This document shows, in pieces, positions 47,411 to 58,747 of a DNA stretch of 64,000 bases. The stretch is from Okapia johnstoni. Taxonomy: Eukaryota > Chordata > Mammalia > Artiodactyla > Giraffidae. The stretch is taken from contig CM044314.1 of assembly GCA_024291935.2 (NCBI GenBank), positions 22,728,001 through 22,792,000 on the forward strand, written 5' to 3'. The stretch's first letter is position 1. Each line of letters opens with the position of its first letter. The notes under the pieces are model-generated. The model was not told the origin of the DNA. It did no database searches and saw only the letters and a program-made list of their open reading frames with translations. Made by a program: the position numbers and the translations under genes.

Positions 47411-48455
47411 TGTGTTCAGTCACTAGGTCATGTCTGACTCTGAGGCTCCATGGACTGCAGCATGCCAGGCTTCCCTGTCCTTCACTATCTCCTGGAGTTT
47501 GCTCAAACTCATGTCCGTTGTGTTGATGATATCATTCAACCATCTCATCCTCAATCCACCCTTTCTCCTCCTGGCTCAATCTTTCCCATCATCAGGGTCT
47601 TTTTCAATGAATAGGTTCTTTGCATCAGGTGGCCAGAGTACTGGAGCTTCAGCTTCAGCATCAGTCCTTCCAATCAATATTCAGGGTTTATTTCCTTTAG
47701 GGTTGACTAGTTTGATCTCCTTGCTGTCCAAGGGACTCTCAAGAGTCTTCTACAGCACCACAACTCAAAAGCATCAATTCTTTGATGCTAAGCCTTCTTT
47801 ATGGTCCAACTCTCACATCCATACATGGTTACTGGAAAAACCATAACTCTGAATACATGGACCTTTGTTCACTAAGTGATGTCTCTGCTTTTAAATACAC
47901 TGTCTAGGTTTGTCATAGCTTCCCTTCCAAGGAGCAAGTATCTTTTAATTTCATAGCTACGGTCACCATTCACAGTGATTTGGGAACCCAAGAAAATAAA
48001 ATCTTCCACTGTTTCCACTTTTTCCGCATCTATTTGCCATGAAGTAATGGAATCAGATGCCATGTTTTTAGTTTTTTGAATGTTGAGTTTCAAGTCAGTT
48101 TTTGTTTTTTTTTTGCTTTTTGACCCTCATCAAGAGACTCTTTAGTTCCTCTTCACTCTCTGCATTAGAGTGGTATCATCTGCATATCTGAGGCTATTGA
48201 TATTTCTCCCAGCAATCTTGATGCCAACTTGTGATTCATCATTACATGATATGTTCTGCATGTAAATTAAATAAATAGGGTGACAACATACAGCCTTGTC
48301 ATACTCCTTTCTCAATTTTGAACCAGTCCATTGTTCCATGTCTGGTTCTGACTGTTGCTTCTTGAACTGTATACAGGTTTCTCAGGAGACTGGTAAGGTG
48401 GTCTGGCATTCCCATCTCTAAGAATTTTCCACAGTTTGTTGTAATCCACATGGTC
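47411..48455 (-). mobile_element. BovB LINE, 1.04 kb, with target duplication
   Basis: The 3' end is at the left, and the 5' truncation lies in the reverse transcriptase gene at the right. aaatgaatatac (47399-47410) and aaatgaatacac (48456-48467) match at 11 of 12 positions. Confidence 0.93.
48142..48339 (-). pseudogene. BovB reverse transcriptase palm fragment
   Basis: The minus-strand frame keeps 'SLRYADDTTL' but is preceded by shifted and substituted sequence; the usual 'GCILSPCLFNLY' segment reads CCHPIYLIYM. The active-site tetrad survives, but the enzyme does not. Confidence 0.82.
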
Positions 48456-48467
48456 AAATGAATACAC

Positions 48468-49662
48468 ACATAAAATCATTTATTTATTCTTTTAAAAATA
48501 AACATTTAGGATAGCTAGGTAAAATAAACAATGCCTTGCCTAGTTAAAATTAAATTAAAAAAAAACAGTGATTATTTTTTAGGGTACATATGTACTATAT
48601 ATTGCATGAAATAAACTTTTGAAGATTTAACATTGAAATCAAAGTTAACTGAGCATCCTGTGTTTTCATTTGCTACACTTGACAACCCTAATTTTATTGA
48701 CTATGCCCTGCATATGTTCTAGGTGTTGTGAACATGAATTTGAATCAAAGACAAGCACATGTTCTTGATTTGCCTGTTGTTTGTTGGAAGGTATACATAT
48801 AACCCTGTTGAAGGTTGAGTATGCTGAGGGGAGTAGGACCAGAGAAAGAGAAAATTTGTTACATGTAAATCATTGAAATGTAACATAATTTTTGTAAGCC
48901 TATTTGGTATTGTTTAATATACCAGAAGTTGAAAAGTAATGAAAGTGACCCCATTCTGCCTAATATCTGTCGAATAGCAGTATTGGTCTCAGATGAGAAA
49001 AGCAAGGCTTAGAGAGGTTGCCCTAAGATTGAGCTTATTCAATGACACCACTCTGGCCTTCTTGACCCAGAAAGGCTTAAGTATCAAGGCTCAGTGTTGC
49101 CATAAACCTCTATCCTTGAGGTTCTGAAATGTTTTCCTGTATCATCCCTCCTCCCTCAGTTCACCATGGGCCACAACTTGGAAACATCTGTGAATTCTTT
49201 TCCTCCTCTTCTCCTCCTCTTCTCCTCTCCAGTACCCTTTCCCTGCAGGAGGTCAAGAGCATCTCTGTGGCTGGCGCTGGCTGCTCACATACAGACCGAG
49301 GATAACATCACTAGGGTAGCATCTCCATTGAGTAAAATGGTCTCTTATTTTGTTTGTCTTTGGGTGCAGTTGAGAAAGACTTCAGGCTTCTTCCCTAGGA
49401 GTGGCTCCTAAATGAATCTATAGACCAGGATCTCATCTACAGCTCAAGCTGAGAGAAAGAAGTGAGACTCCCTGACTGTTCTTCAGGAAGAACTGTTTCT
49501 TTGTAAAATGTCAGGATCAAGGCTGAGCTTCTGTCTCCTGGAGATAAGCTGCATTCCCATCATATACCTTAGGCCATTTGCAGGGACAAGCCATGGTTAG
49601 GATGAGGTGGCACTAGTTCAGGTGTCTCTTACCCCCATTTCTGGGGCCTTCTGAAAATTAAT
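48468..49662. other. Unassigned sequence
   Basis: A C/T-rich tract (about 49195-49240, 'cctcctcttctcctcc') is the only notable feature. Confidence 0.4.
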
Positions 49663-49667
49663 CTACT

Positions 49668-50032
49668 TGCTGTGGATTGAATCATGTTTCCCTCAAATTC
49701 ATGTGTGAAATCCCTAATCCCCAAAGTGATGATATTTAGAGACAGAGCCCTTGGGAAATAATTAGGGTTAGATAAGGTCATGAGATTGGAGGTCCCATGA
49801 AAAGGGATTAGTGCCCTTATAAGAAGAGGAAGAAAGACCAGAGTGCTCCTCTCTCTCTGTGAGCACACATCAATAAGTGGCTGACTATAAGCCAGAAAGT
49901 GAGCTCTCACCAGAACCTGTCCGTGCTGGCTCTTTGATCTTGGACTTCCAGCCTCCAGAATGTGAGGAAAAAAAATTTCTGTTTTTTGAGATGCCTGATA
50001 TACTATTACAGCAGCCAGAGCTGAGTAAGACA
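49668..50032 (+). mobile_element. Solo MaLR LTR (MST/MLT1-like), both ends preserved
   Basis: TG at 49668 and CA at 50031-50032, flanked by the 5-bp duplication ctact (49663-49667 and 50033-50037). Internal landmarks: 'tgtggattgaatcatgtttc', 'cccttataagaagaggaag', 'cttggacttccagcctccag' and 'gagctgagtaagaca'. No internal region remains, so this is a solo LTR left by recombination. Confidence 0.88.
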
Positions 50033-50157
50033 CTACTATAAAGGTATGACATAAGTCCAATCCTGATAGTGAGTAATGTGAGGGAGCAAGATCAGAATAT
50101 GACTGTGATTTAGGATCCAGAAGCCTGTTCAATTGCACTGTACCTAGGTGGGAAGAT

Positions 50158-50727
50158 GGTGATTGCAGCCATGAAATTAAAAGACTCTTACTCCTTGGAA
50201 GAAAAGTTATGACCAACCTAGACAGCGTATTGAAAATCAGAGACATTACTTTGTCAACAAAGGTCCATCTAGTCAAGGCTATGGTTTTTCCAGTGGTCAT
50301 GTATGGATGTGAGAGTTGGACTATAAAGAAAGCTGAACGCCGAAGAATTGATGCTTTTGAACTGTGGTGTTGGAGAAGACTCTTGAGAGTCCCTTGGACT
50401 GCAAGGAGATCCAACCAGTCCATCCTAAAAGAAATCAGTCCTGAATATTCATTGGAAGGACTGATGCTGAAGCTGAAACTCCAATATTTTGGCCACCTGA
50501 TGTGAAGAGGTGACTCGTTGGAAAAGACCCTGATGCTGGGAAAGATTGAGGGCAGGAGGAGAAGGGGATGACAGAGGATGAGATGGTTAGATGGCATCAT
50601 CGACTCAATGGACATGAGTTTGGGTAAACTCCGGGAGTTGGTGACGGACAGGGAGGCCTGGCGTGTTGCGGTTCATGGGGTCACAAAGAGTCGGACATGA
50701 CTGAGCGACTGAACTGGAGTGAACTGT
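50158..50727 (+). mobile_element. BovB LINE with 9-bp target duplication
   Basis: 5'-truncated BovB from 'ggtgattgcagccatgaaat' to 'gaactggagtgaact'. gtgggaaga at 50149-50157 and 50728-50736. It is highly conserved and includes a 98-codon open C-terminal frame (50209-50505). Confidence 0.93.
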
Positions 50728-50736
50728 GTGGGAAGA

Positions 50737-51804
50737 GATTGCCAAGATAAGGGGTGCAAAGAAACAGGAGGGTTCAAAAGCAAGCACTAAAAGAAAGTAA
50801 CTCCAAACATTTCCCCACGAAGCTGGTCCACTTGTCGCCAAGGTCAGTGCAGGTCTCAAAGAAGCACAACTGAAAGGAATCTCCAAGTCAACCTGCTGAT
50901 ATTTGTATTTTGCAGCTGGCACCTGTGTAAGTGTTCATGTGGTCTATTTGACAATTGAAATCCACAATAGAAGGAAATGAGATCTTTCTGGTTTTGAAAT
51001 GTCAGCTTCTGAGGGATGCTCTAACGTGAGTCTGTTCTGGGAAATGGAACCACTCTGGACACTGACAATTCAGGTGTCAAGCCTCCAAGACTGAGAATGG
51101 TGCTCAGACTGTGGCTCTTTCTCCAAGGTGAGCTGTGAACTCAGGATGCTTTCCCCTGATGGCTCCCTGTCTGTTTCATTGTTTTTCTTCTTCAAATGGC
51201 AACAAGATCCCTAATAAATCTAGAGCCTCTCTTCATATCAAAAAATTTAATGAAGCCAAATGTAAAACTCTATGTCCTTATCTGGTTTTGGTTAACCATT
51301 TTTTAAAATACTTTATAAATTTTACCCTTGTCCCCACTTTCTCCTCCAGAAGTCCTGTTACATTTAGGGGATTGGATGGTAAGGACCATCTTCCTTCCTT
51401 GTTACTATCACTTTCTGTCTCAACTGACATTTGTTAGAAGACAACAAAGTAAATGATTTTTCTCCTTCACCACTGCCGTTCATTATCTCACCAATTGTCA
51501 AACAAGCTGACAGGGTGGTTGATCACTCCCCTAGAAGCATAAAAACCAAGAGATGAAATTGAAAAAAATGTGTCTTTTAGGAAACAAACAATAATTTTCT
51601 TGCAGAAAAATATCTTACAAATTATTAGCAGATTAGAATCAGAAAATACTAGGGCTGGAGATGAGTTTAGAAGTCATCTAATCTGTCTCTTTGATGTCAT
51701 GATTGGGGAAATTGACAAAACAGTTGGAGAGGGAGAAGAGAAGAAGAGTGAGAGAGAGGATGACTACACTGGAGTCTGTAATTGAAGCTATATGCTTCCA
51801 CGCC
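50737..51804. other. Unassigned sequence
   Basis: Nothing recognised. Confidence 0.4.
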
Positions 51805-52390
51805 ACAGTTTGTTTAAAATTCTAAAACATTCAATGCAAATATAAAACTGCATAAAACATGAATGAGCACCTCAGTAAATTATCACTAAGTGAATATGCA
51901 TGTGAAACCACAGTTTCAGGGGGAGAAATTAAGCACTGATGACATTTCAGAAGTACTCCCTCTTGCCCCATCTCTATCACTACTAAATCTTTCTGAAGGT
52001 AACCAAGTTATCATTTATGATATTAACATCCACATTTTAAAATGAATAACCTTATCATTCATGCATCCCTAAATATTGTATTTTAGTTTCTCATTTTCAA
52101 GCACTTTGTAATGGTAACTTAGAATACGTATACTTTTGTCTGTCTATGCTCATTCAGTATTTGTATTCATCTATGTTGTGAGGCTAGCTGTGGTTTGTTG
52201 GTTTTCATTGTCTAATAATATTTCATGCTATGAACATTCCAAAGTTTATGGTCTAATTTTTCTGTTGATAGATAATTAAGTTGTTTTGAGATTTTACCCA
52301 TAATGAATGATACTTGTGTGATTTATTTAGTTATGACTTTTGATGCACATGCTAAATCATACCATATGCATATATTTAGGACATTACTGC
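51805..52390 (-). mobile_element. Old L1 3' UTR region
   Basis: In plus view the order 'tgaatgagcacctcag', 'gaaggtaaccaagttatc', 'catgcatccctaaatattg', 'attcatctatgttgtgag' and 'ttctgttgatagataatt' follows the reversed 3' UTR of an ancient L1. Strongly diverged. Confidence 0.6.
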
Positions 52391-52924
52391 AAACAAATTT
52401 TACTGCGAAACAGACCAATGCATACAGGGAGCAAATGTCACCTCCTAGTCTGGTCATTAGAGAAATCAAAATAAAAAGAATTTTAAAAGATACAAGAAAG
52501 TGATATAAATATTCGGGAAGCTGGAAAAAAATTAAAGTTGTGTGGATTATCAGGAAATAAGATAAAGAATCTGAATTTTAAAATTTAACTAAAAGACTGG
52601 AAAGAAAAAAAGCTATTTCTTCCAAGTGCATCTAAGTAAAATTCTTGGGGCCAGGTTGCCCCTCATAGACAATGGCAATTATTCATAATTATTTTATTTG
52701 CTGAAATTATTTTACTTGCTGAAATATAGTCATGTTAACCTTCCATAATACTGTTTAGTTCAATCTCTATAACTAATCAAATTCCATTAATTTCATTTAT
52801 TATGAAATGTGAGGATATGGTCATATGACCAAGGAAAAAGAAATGTTATAGGTCCTGAGACAAGCCTTTTATAATTAAAGTCTCAAATTAGTATGAAATA
52901 TAGTTTTCATCTGTTCTTTGTTTG
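52391..52924. other. Unassigned AT-rich sequence
   Basis: Nothing recognised. Confidence 0.4.
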
Positions 52925-53684
52925 AAACACTTTAAATAGGCAACTACTGAGATTTTGGTCATCTTTACTATCATTGTTTTGAACGATTTTTCAGGTAGTT
53001 TGACTATTTCCTCTTAATTTGTTTGCACTTTGTTCCTTTATTTGCAAAATGTTTCTCTGTCTTTTAATTTTGTCTAACTTACTGTGCTTAAGGTCTCCTT
53101 TCCCCAGGTTATAATGTTGTAGTTCTTGCTATTGGTCTCTGTCCTTGGTGAGTGATGTTGGTCTGGTGGCTTGTGTAAGTCTTGTGTTGGGAGGGATTTG
53201 TGCCTGCATTCTGGTGGGAGGTGAGTTTTTCCCCTCTGATGGTGCTGGTCCATGTGAGGTGATGTGTTTTGAGGTGTCTGTGGCAGCCTATCTGCTGAGG
53301 ATTTGGTTTGTGTTCTTATCTTGCTTGTTTGCTCCAGGCATCCGGCGCTAGGTGCTGCAGCCAGTTGGGTGGTGCCGGGTCTTGTATTCAGTGGAGAACT
53401 TCCTGGGAATACTCCCTGAGATCAAGAGTTCTTTGGTAGTCCAGTGTCCTGGACTCAGCCCTTCCACCCCAGAGTCCCAGACCTGACTTCTAGTTGGAGA
53501 ACTAAGATCACATAAGCTGTTATGGCAACAAAGGGGGTTAAAACAGACAAAGAAACAAAAACAAAAGAGAAAACAGACAAAAAAAAGAAAAGAAAAATAA
53601 CAACCAAAAAAACCAAGAAACATAATATGAATCCCAAACAAATGGTAGAAGCAAAATAAGGCGAATAGAAACAAAAACAAAGGA

Positions 53685-53715
<31 letters not shown>

Positions 53716-54720
53716 CTCACACACACAAATCAAACCAAAACAAACCAAGAAACAAAGTACAAGAGTGACTCAGCAAACAAAGAAAACAAAAATGATATCA
53801 ACCAATTAAGAACAAAACTAAGACAAAACAAGACCAAAGGAGAGTGTCAATTTAGTAATTAAGCAAACAAAACAAACACACAAGCATGGTGAAAAAAAAA
53901 AGAATAGAAAAACAAACTCAAATAGAAGTATATATATATATATAATCTATATATTAAGATAAAACTACAAGTAGAGAACAACAAAAAAAATCTACAGAAC
54001 TGCAGAAAGTCAAAGCAGAAGTAGAAATATATAAAGGAAATAAAAAAAATATGATTAAAAGTTCCCAAAAGCTTAAATAGAGATAATAATGAAATGAACA
54101 ACGGAGAAAAAGATGAAGAGAAAAATAATCCAGAACCAACTACAGAATGAATTAAAATATAAGAATAATAATAAATGTTTTTCTCAGATCTCAGCTGTCC
54201 GTATCTTTACCTCTGCTATGAGCCACAGCCCACTTCTACCTCCCTAGGAGACCCTTCAACCCTGGGAAGGGCTGGTCTCTGGACCTGCTGCAGGGACAGC
54301 TCAGATTCTAGCCTGGCCCTACTCCTGCATGTGCTTGCCTCCAATGCCTACAGCTCTCAGAGCTAAAGCATTTTCTTTTGTGGAAACACTTATTGTCCTT
54401 TTATACATTCCACAGACACAGAGTCTACCTAGTTGATTATGTGTATTTAATTGGTAGCTTGTACAGTTGGTGGAAAGTTTTTGGATCTTCTTTCTTAGTC
54501 ACTCTGCCCCTAGATCTCAAATGTGGTTTTATTCCCACCTCTGCATGTGGATTATCCGCAGAAGTTAGCTTATGAGGTTTCCCTGAAGGACTTGGGTCTG
54601 CCCCAGTGAGGACCAGGCATGGAGGTGGCATGGCTGCTTGGATCATAGGGATTCTGGTGGAGCCAGGTGCACAGGGAAGCCAGTGGCCATGGGTACAGGA
54701 GATATGGGTCTATTAGGATT
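52925..54720 (-). mobile_element. L1 5' UTR and ORF1 start, minus strand
   Basis: In plus view: 'ctctgtcttttaattttgtc', then 'gtttgctccaggcatccg', 'gtggagaacttcctggg', a long A-rich low-complexity stretch (53520-54170), then 'acattccacagacacagag' and 'cccacctctgcatgtgg'. This follows the reversed 5' UTR of Laurasiatherian L1s. No ORF2 is attached, so only the 5' region of the element remains. Confidence 0.7.
53693..53727 (+). repeat. (AC)n run inside A-rich L1 5' UTR
   Basis: A dinucleotide run with one interruption (cacactcacac). It produces spurious valine/cysteine-rich minus-strand frames. Confidence 0.9.
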
Positions 54721-55117
54721 CTTTTTAAATAGGCAATTATCTATGTGAGAAAAAGAGTTAAATGAATTTGGCAGGTCAGAAATTTGAACACTCATGGATG
54801 CTTTGAATCCAGAGGATTAATGAAGGCATACTGAAATTGTGGCAGGAAATAAAACTACCCACTGGCAAGTAAAGTTCTTAGACCACTGGCAAGTAAAAAG
54901 TAAAACAAAGCAGCATTCTGCATTCAGTGGTTAAATTGCTTCCATGGTTTCTGGACAAATTGAGAATAAGTATCAGTCTGCAAAATCAAAAGAAAATAAT
55001 CCAGTGTCTCATCAATGTGTATATAACACACATATCCTCTTCCAAAGAAAATAAAAAACAAAACAAAACATGATAACAAGTTGCTACACTGTAGCACAGA
55101 AATTGATGGTGTGTCAA
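54721..55117. other. Unassigned sequence
   Basis: A short direct repeat 'ccactggcaagtaaa' occurs near 54858 and 54884. Otherwise nothing is recognised. Confidence 0.4.
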
Positions 55118-55126
55118 CCTAGAATA

Positions 55127-55258
55127 CCTGGAAAAGGAAATAGCAACCCATTCCAATATTCTTGCCTGGGAAATCCTATGGATAGAGGAGCCTGGTGGGC
55201 TAAAGTCCATGGGGTTGCAAAAGAGTCAGACATGACAGCTACTTAACAACCCAATCAG
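55127..55258 (+). mobile_element. Bov-A SINE monomer with 9-bp target duplication
   Basis: The body runs from 'cctggaaaaggaaatagcaa' to 'gacatgacagctactt'. cctagaata at 55118-55126 and 55259-55267. Confidence 0.9.
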
Positions 55259-55267
55259 CCTAGAATA

Positions 55268-55496
55268 GTGGAAAGGCTAAGGGCTTTAGAGGCAATATTC
55301 ACCTATGTGAAAATACCCTATGACCTGGGAAAGTTACTTAATCTTCACAATTTCTGATTTTCCTTTTTGTTCAATGTATTAAAATGTCTTCCTGGCATGG
55401 TAGTTGTGAGTAGGAGTAGGAGTATTAACGGAGTATTACTATATTCCCAGGCCCCTTGCAGGAGCTCAGTCACTACGGTTTTCTTTGCATTCATTC
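55268..55496. other. Unassigned sequence
   Basis: Nothing recognised. Confidence 0.4.
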
Positions 55497-55507
55497 AGCA
55501 AGTAATT

Positions 55508-56038
55508 CAGTTCAATTGCTCAGTTGTGTCTGACTCTTTGCAACCCTACGGACTGCAGCACGCCAGGCCTCCCTATCCATCACCAACTCCTGGAGTTTAC
55601 CCAAACTCATGTCCATTGAGTCGATGATATCCTCCAACCATCTCATCCTCTGTCATCCCCTTCTTCTCCCACCTTCAATCTTTCCCAGCATCAGGGTCTT
55701 TTCAAATGAGTCAGTTCTTCACATCAGGTGGCCAAAGTATTGGAGTTTCAACATCAGTCCTTCCAGTGAACACTCAGGACTTATCTCCTTTAGGATGGAC
55801 TATTTGGATCTCCTTGCAGCCAAAGAGACTTAATTTTGGGGGGCTTCAAAATCACTGCAGATGGTGACTGCAGCCATGAAATTAAAAGGCACTTACTCCT
55901 TGGCAGGAAAGTTATGATCAACCTAGACAGCATATTAAAAATCAGAGACATTACTTCACCAACAAAGGTCCATCTAGTCAAGGCTATGGTTTTTCCAGTA
56001 GTTGTGTATGGATGTGAGAGTTGGACTGTAAAGAAAGC
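55508..56038 (-). mobile_element. BovB LINE with inverted 5' segment (twin-priming type)
   Basis: 55508-55829 is the BovB 3' end on the minus strand. 55831-56038 is the preceding BovB segment on the plus strand ('ggtgactgcagccatgaaat' to 'ttggactgtaaagaaagc'). About 65 bp of BovB between the two parts is missing. agcaagtaatt at 55497-55507 and 56036-56046 flanks the whole unit. Confidence 0.87.
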
Positions 56039-56071
56039 AAGTAATTACTGAACTCCTGACATTTGTCAAAC

Positions 56072-56508
56072 CATAGTTAAAGCTATGGTTTCTCCAGTAG
56101 TCATGTATTGATGTGAGAGTTGGACCGTAAAGAAGGCTGAACACTGAAGAATTGATGCTTTTGAGCTGTGGTGTTGGAGAAGACTCTTGAAAGTCCCTTG
56201 GACTGCAAAGAGATCAAACCAGTCAATCCTAAAGGAAATCAGTCCTGAATATTCACTGAAAGAACTGATGCTGAAGGTGAAACTCCAATATTTTGGCCAC
56301 CTGGTGCAGAGCCAACTCATTGGAAAAGACCCTGATATTGGGGAAGATTGAGGGCAGGAAGAGAAGGGGGCGATAGAGGATGAGATGGTTGGATGGCATC
56401 ACAACTCAGTACATATGAGTTTGAGGAAAATCTGTGAAGGACAGGGAAGCCAGGTGTGCTGCAGTCCATGGAGTTGGACACCACTTAGCACGTGAACAAC
56501 AACAGTAA
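56072..56508 (+). mobile_element. BovB LINE, 5'-truncated, CAA-type tail
   Basis: It runs from 'aaagctatggtttctccagt' to 'cacgtgaacaacaacag' and starts only about 30 bp after the inverted BovB. catttgtcaa (about 56060) and tgtttgccaa (about 56508) may be diverged target copies. Confidence 0.9.
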
Positions 56509-58536
56509 TGTTTGCCAAGGACAATTTCTGGTGCAGAGGATAATGTAGCTAGAAAAAGAAAGACAGAAACCTCCTTCAAGGAGCTGACAGTGTATTGTTT
56601 GTGAGGGGAAAGTTAAAAAAATCAAGAAGCTACGACACATGCCATTTGGATCTCCTGTCAGTAAATTGCTGCTGTCCTGTTGTCCAGGTGTTAGGATGCA
56701 GTTAGTTGCAACAACTGAGCTCAGGACACATCTCCCAAGAGCCCCTAGCTGGTGACTCAGTATAGCTTGTGTTCTTGGGCCTGGCTGTTTTTGTGTGGTG
56801 TGCGGTTCTTTGTACTCAAGTTCACCATCGATCTGGCCAAGATTTTTTTCATAACCACACCATAAATCTGGCCAAGATTTTTTCATGGCCACACCACATA
56901 CTCATAGCTGGGTAGTCTGAATCTTTTCCTACGCAGCCCTCTTTCCTTCTTTCAGAAGGGTCAGACTAGCATGATGGCTGGCAGACTGTCCTACTTCTAC
57001 TCCCCTACCTTTAATTTGTCACAGGTGTTCCCTATCTTATTCTTCTTCCTTTGTCTCAGATCTGCTTTCTGGAGGATGCCACCAACACAGGTGGTGTGTT
57101 TGGAAGTGAAATGTATAGAAAAGCATCCCAATGGAACCATGCAGAGGCAGTTCTGTGCACTGTTTGTGAGATATTTTCTGTGCCCTCTGAAGGACTCCTG
57201 CCCAATCCACACCTAAGCCACACTTTACTCACCTTTGTGGGGAAGATGTTGTTCAATGCTGATACCAAAAATACACAAATAAGTACTCAGTTGAAGAAAA
57301 AGTTGCCCCAACCACATTACCTTGTTCATATAAGTTTCAAAACCAAGAGAGTGCAATTAATTCACAAATCCCAGCTCCCCTTCTTCTACATCATAATGTC
57401 AGGTTGAAAGATGAGAAGAAAATTACCCCAGCTCTCTTGACATCTGCTGCATGGAGTGAAATGGAGACTCATAACCGCTGCAGGCTGTGCTGTCATGAAA
57501 TCGCTTCTTTTTATTTAGAAAATCCCTTTGGTGATGAATGCAATTCTGCTTTCCTGGCAGCTGCAGTGGAACTCTGCAAGCAGCTCATGTCATCAGTTAA
57601 TTCTTTGAAGGCTGTTCCTCTGACTGGCTGAAGGCCAATGATAAACCCAACACTGGTAGGGCTGACTGGTGTGTAGAAGCTGAGTCTCTCGGTTATGCAC
57701 AAACCAACTAGCCACCAAAAATAATAGTACAATACATTTTAACAAGAGTCTGATGGATTTTGCAGCAATTTACTCTGAAATGTTCTCAAGTTATTTAAAT
57801 GTCATTGAAGTGAAGCCCATTTTTGCCCTGGCTTTTTTTTTCTTTCTCCCTTTTTGGTCACAAAATCTGTACAAGGTTCAGCCTTTCTCCTTGGGTTTAC
57901 AGCACACACCACTCCCCTTTCAACTCTGGGGATTGATATTAACTAGTGTTGCTTCTGCTCATTTTTGCATTTGCTTTTCCAGCTATGAATGTGCTTCTCC
58001 TGCCATCTCCCTTAGTAGTTCAATGGGTACAAATTGATGCTTGTGATGAGAGTCTACAGATTCCTTCATTCATGCAGGATGTATTAAGGAAAAAAAGTCC
58101 GTATTTGAATCTGTGCTAGGGTTATAAAAATGGCACCAGTTGCTTCCAGAGAGCATAAGATTACCTTTCTAGAGTGGGAGATACTTATATAAACAAATAT
58201 TATCAATAGTGCAATTTTTTTTTTCTGCAATAGTATACAGATGAAAAATTATGTCAGCCCCGAGGACAAAGTGACTTTTGCTTAGAGGAATTTGAGAAGG
58301 GAAGATCTAGGAGAATACGGGCTGCCTGCTATCTCCACCAACCTTCTTCATGTCTCCTTTCGATGAACATATTCAGCACCTCCCCCAACTTCACAACAAA
58401 TAGCTGCCATTAAGATAGAAGTTTTGGAGCTGCCCCAACTTGAAACTTGTCAGAATATGCCAGGTGGTCAAGCAAGGTATTGCAGGGTGCAAGGACAGCA
58501 TAGGCAATGATTCTGCTGTTTAGTTGCTTGTAGAGC
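56509..58536. other. Unassigned sequence with a 35-bp tandem duplication
   Basis: No gene or repeat family recognised apart from the tandem pair at 56831-56900. The stretch 57404-57640 has less biased composition and an open 75-codon frame, but there is no evidence that it is coding. Confidence 0.4.
56831..56900 (+). repeat. 35-bp tandem duplication
   Basis: Two units, each starting 'atctggccaagattttt', lie at 56831-56865 and 56866-56900 with a few mismatches. Confidence 0.9.
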
Positions 58537-58747
58537 TAGTAGTGCTTAGTTGCTCAGTTGTATCCAACTCTTGGTGACTCTTTGGACTGTATCCCACCAG
58601 GCTCCTCTGTCCATGGGATTTTTCAGGCAAGAATATTGGAGTGGGTTATCATTTCCTTCTCCATGGGGTCTTTGTGACCCAGGGATTAAGCCCATGTCTC
58701 CAGCATTGGCAGGCAGATTCTTTACCACTGAGCCACCAGGGAAGCCC
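58537..58747 (-). mobile_element. Bov-tA SINE
   Basis: Complete minus-strand element ending in the head 'gccaccagggaagccc'. Confidence 0.92.

Noticed and set aside
49629..50615. 328-codon minus-strand open frame
   Set aside because: It is the antisense reading of a BovB 3' end plus a MaLR LTR. Other antisense BovB copies give the same residues, so it reflects the repeat and not a gene.
53348..53748. Cysteine/valine-rich and phenylalanine-rich minus-strand frames
   Set aside because: They come from the AC run and the A-rich tract of the L1 5' UTR, not from a membrane protein.
57051..57407. 118-codon open frame
   Set aside because: It overlaps several other frames in the same stretch and has no recognised domain or start context.
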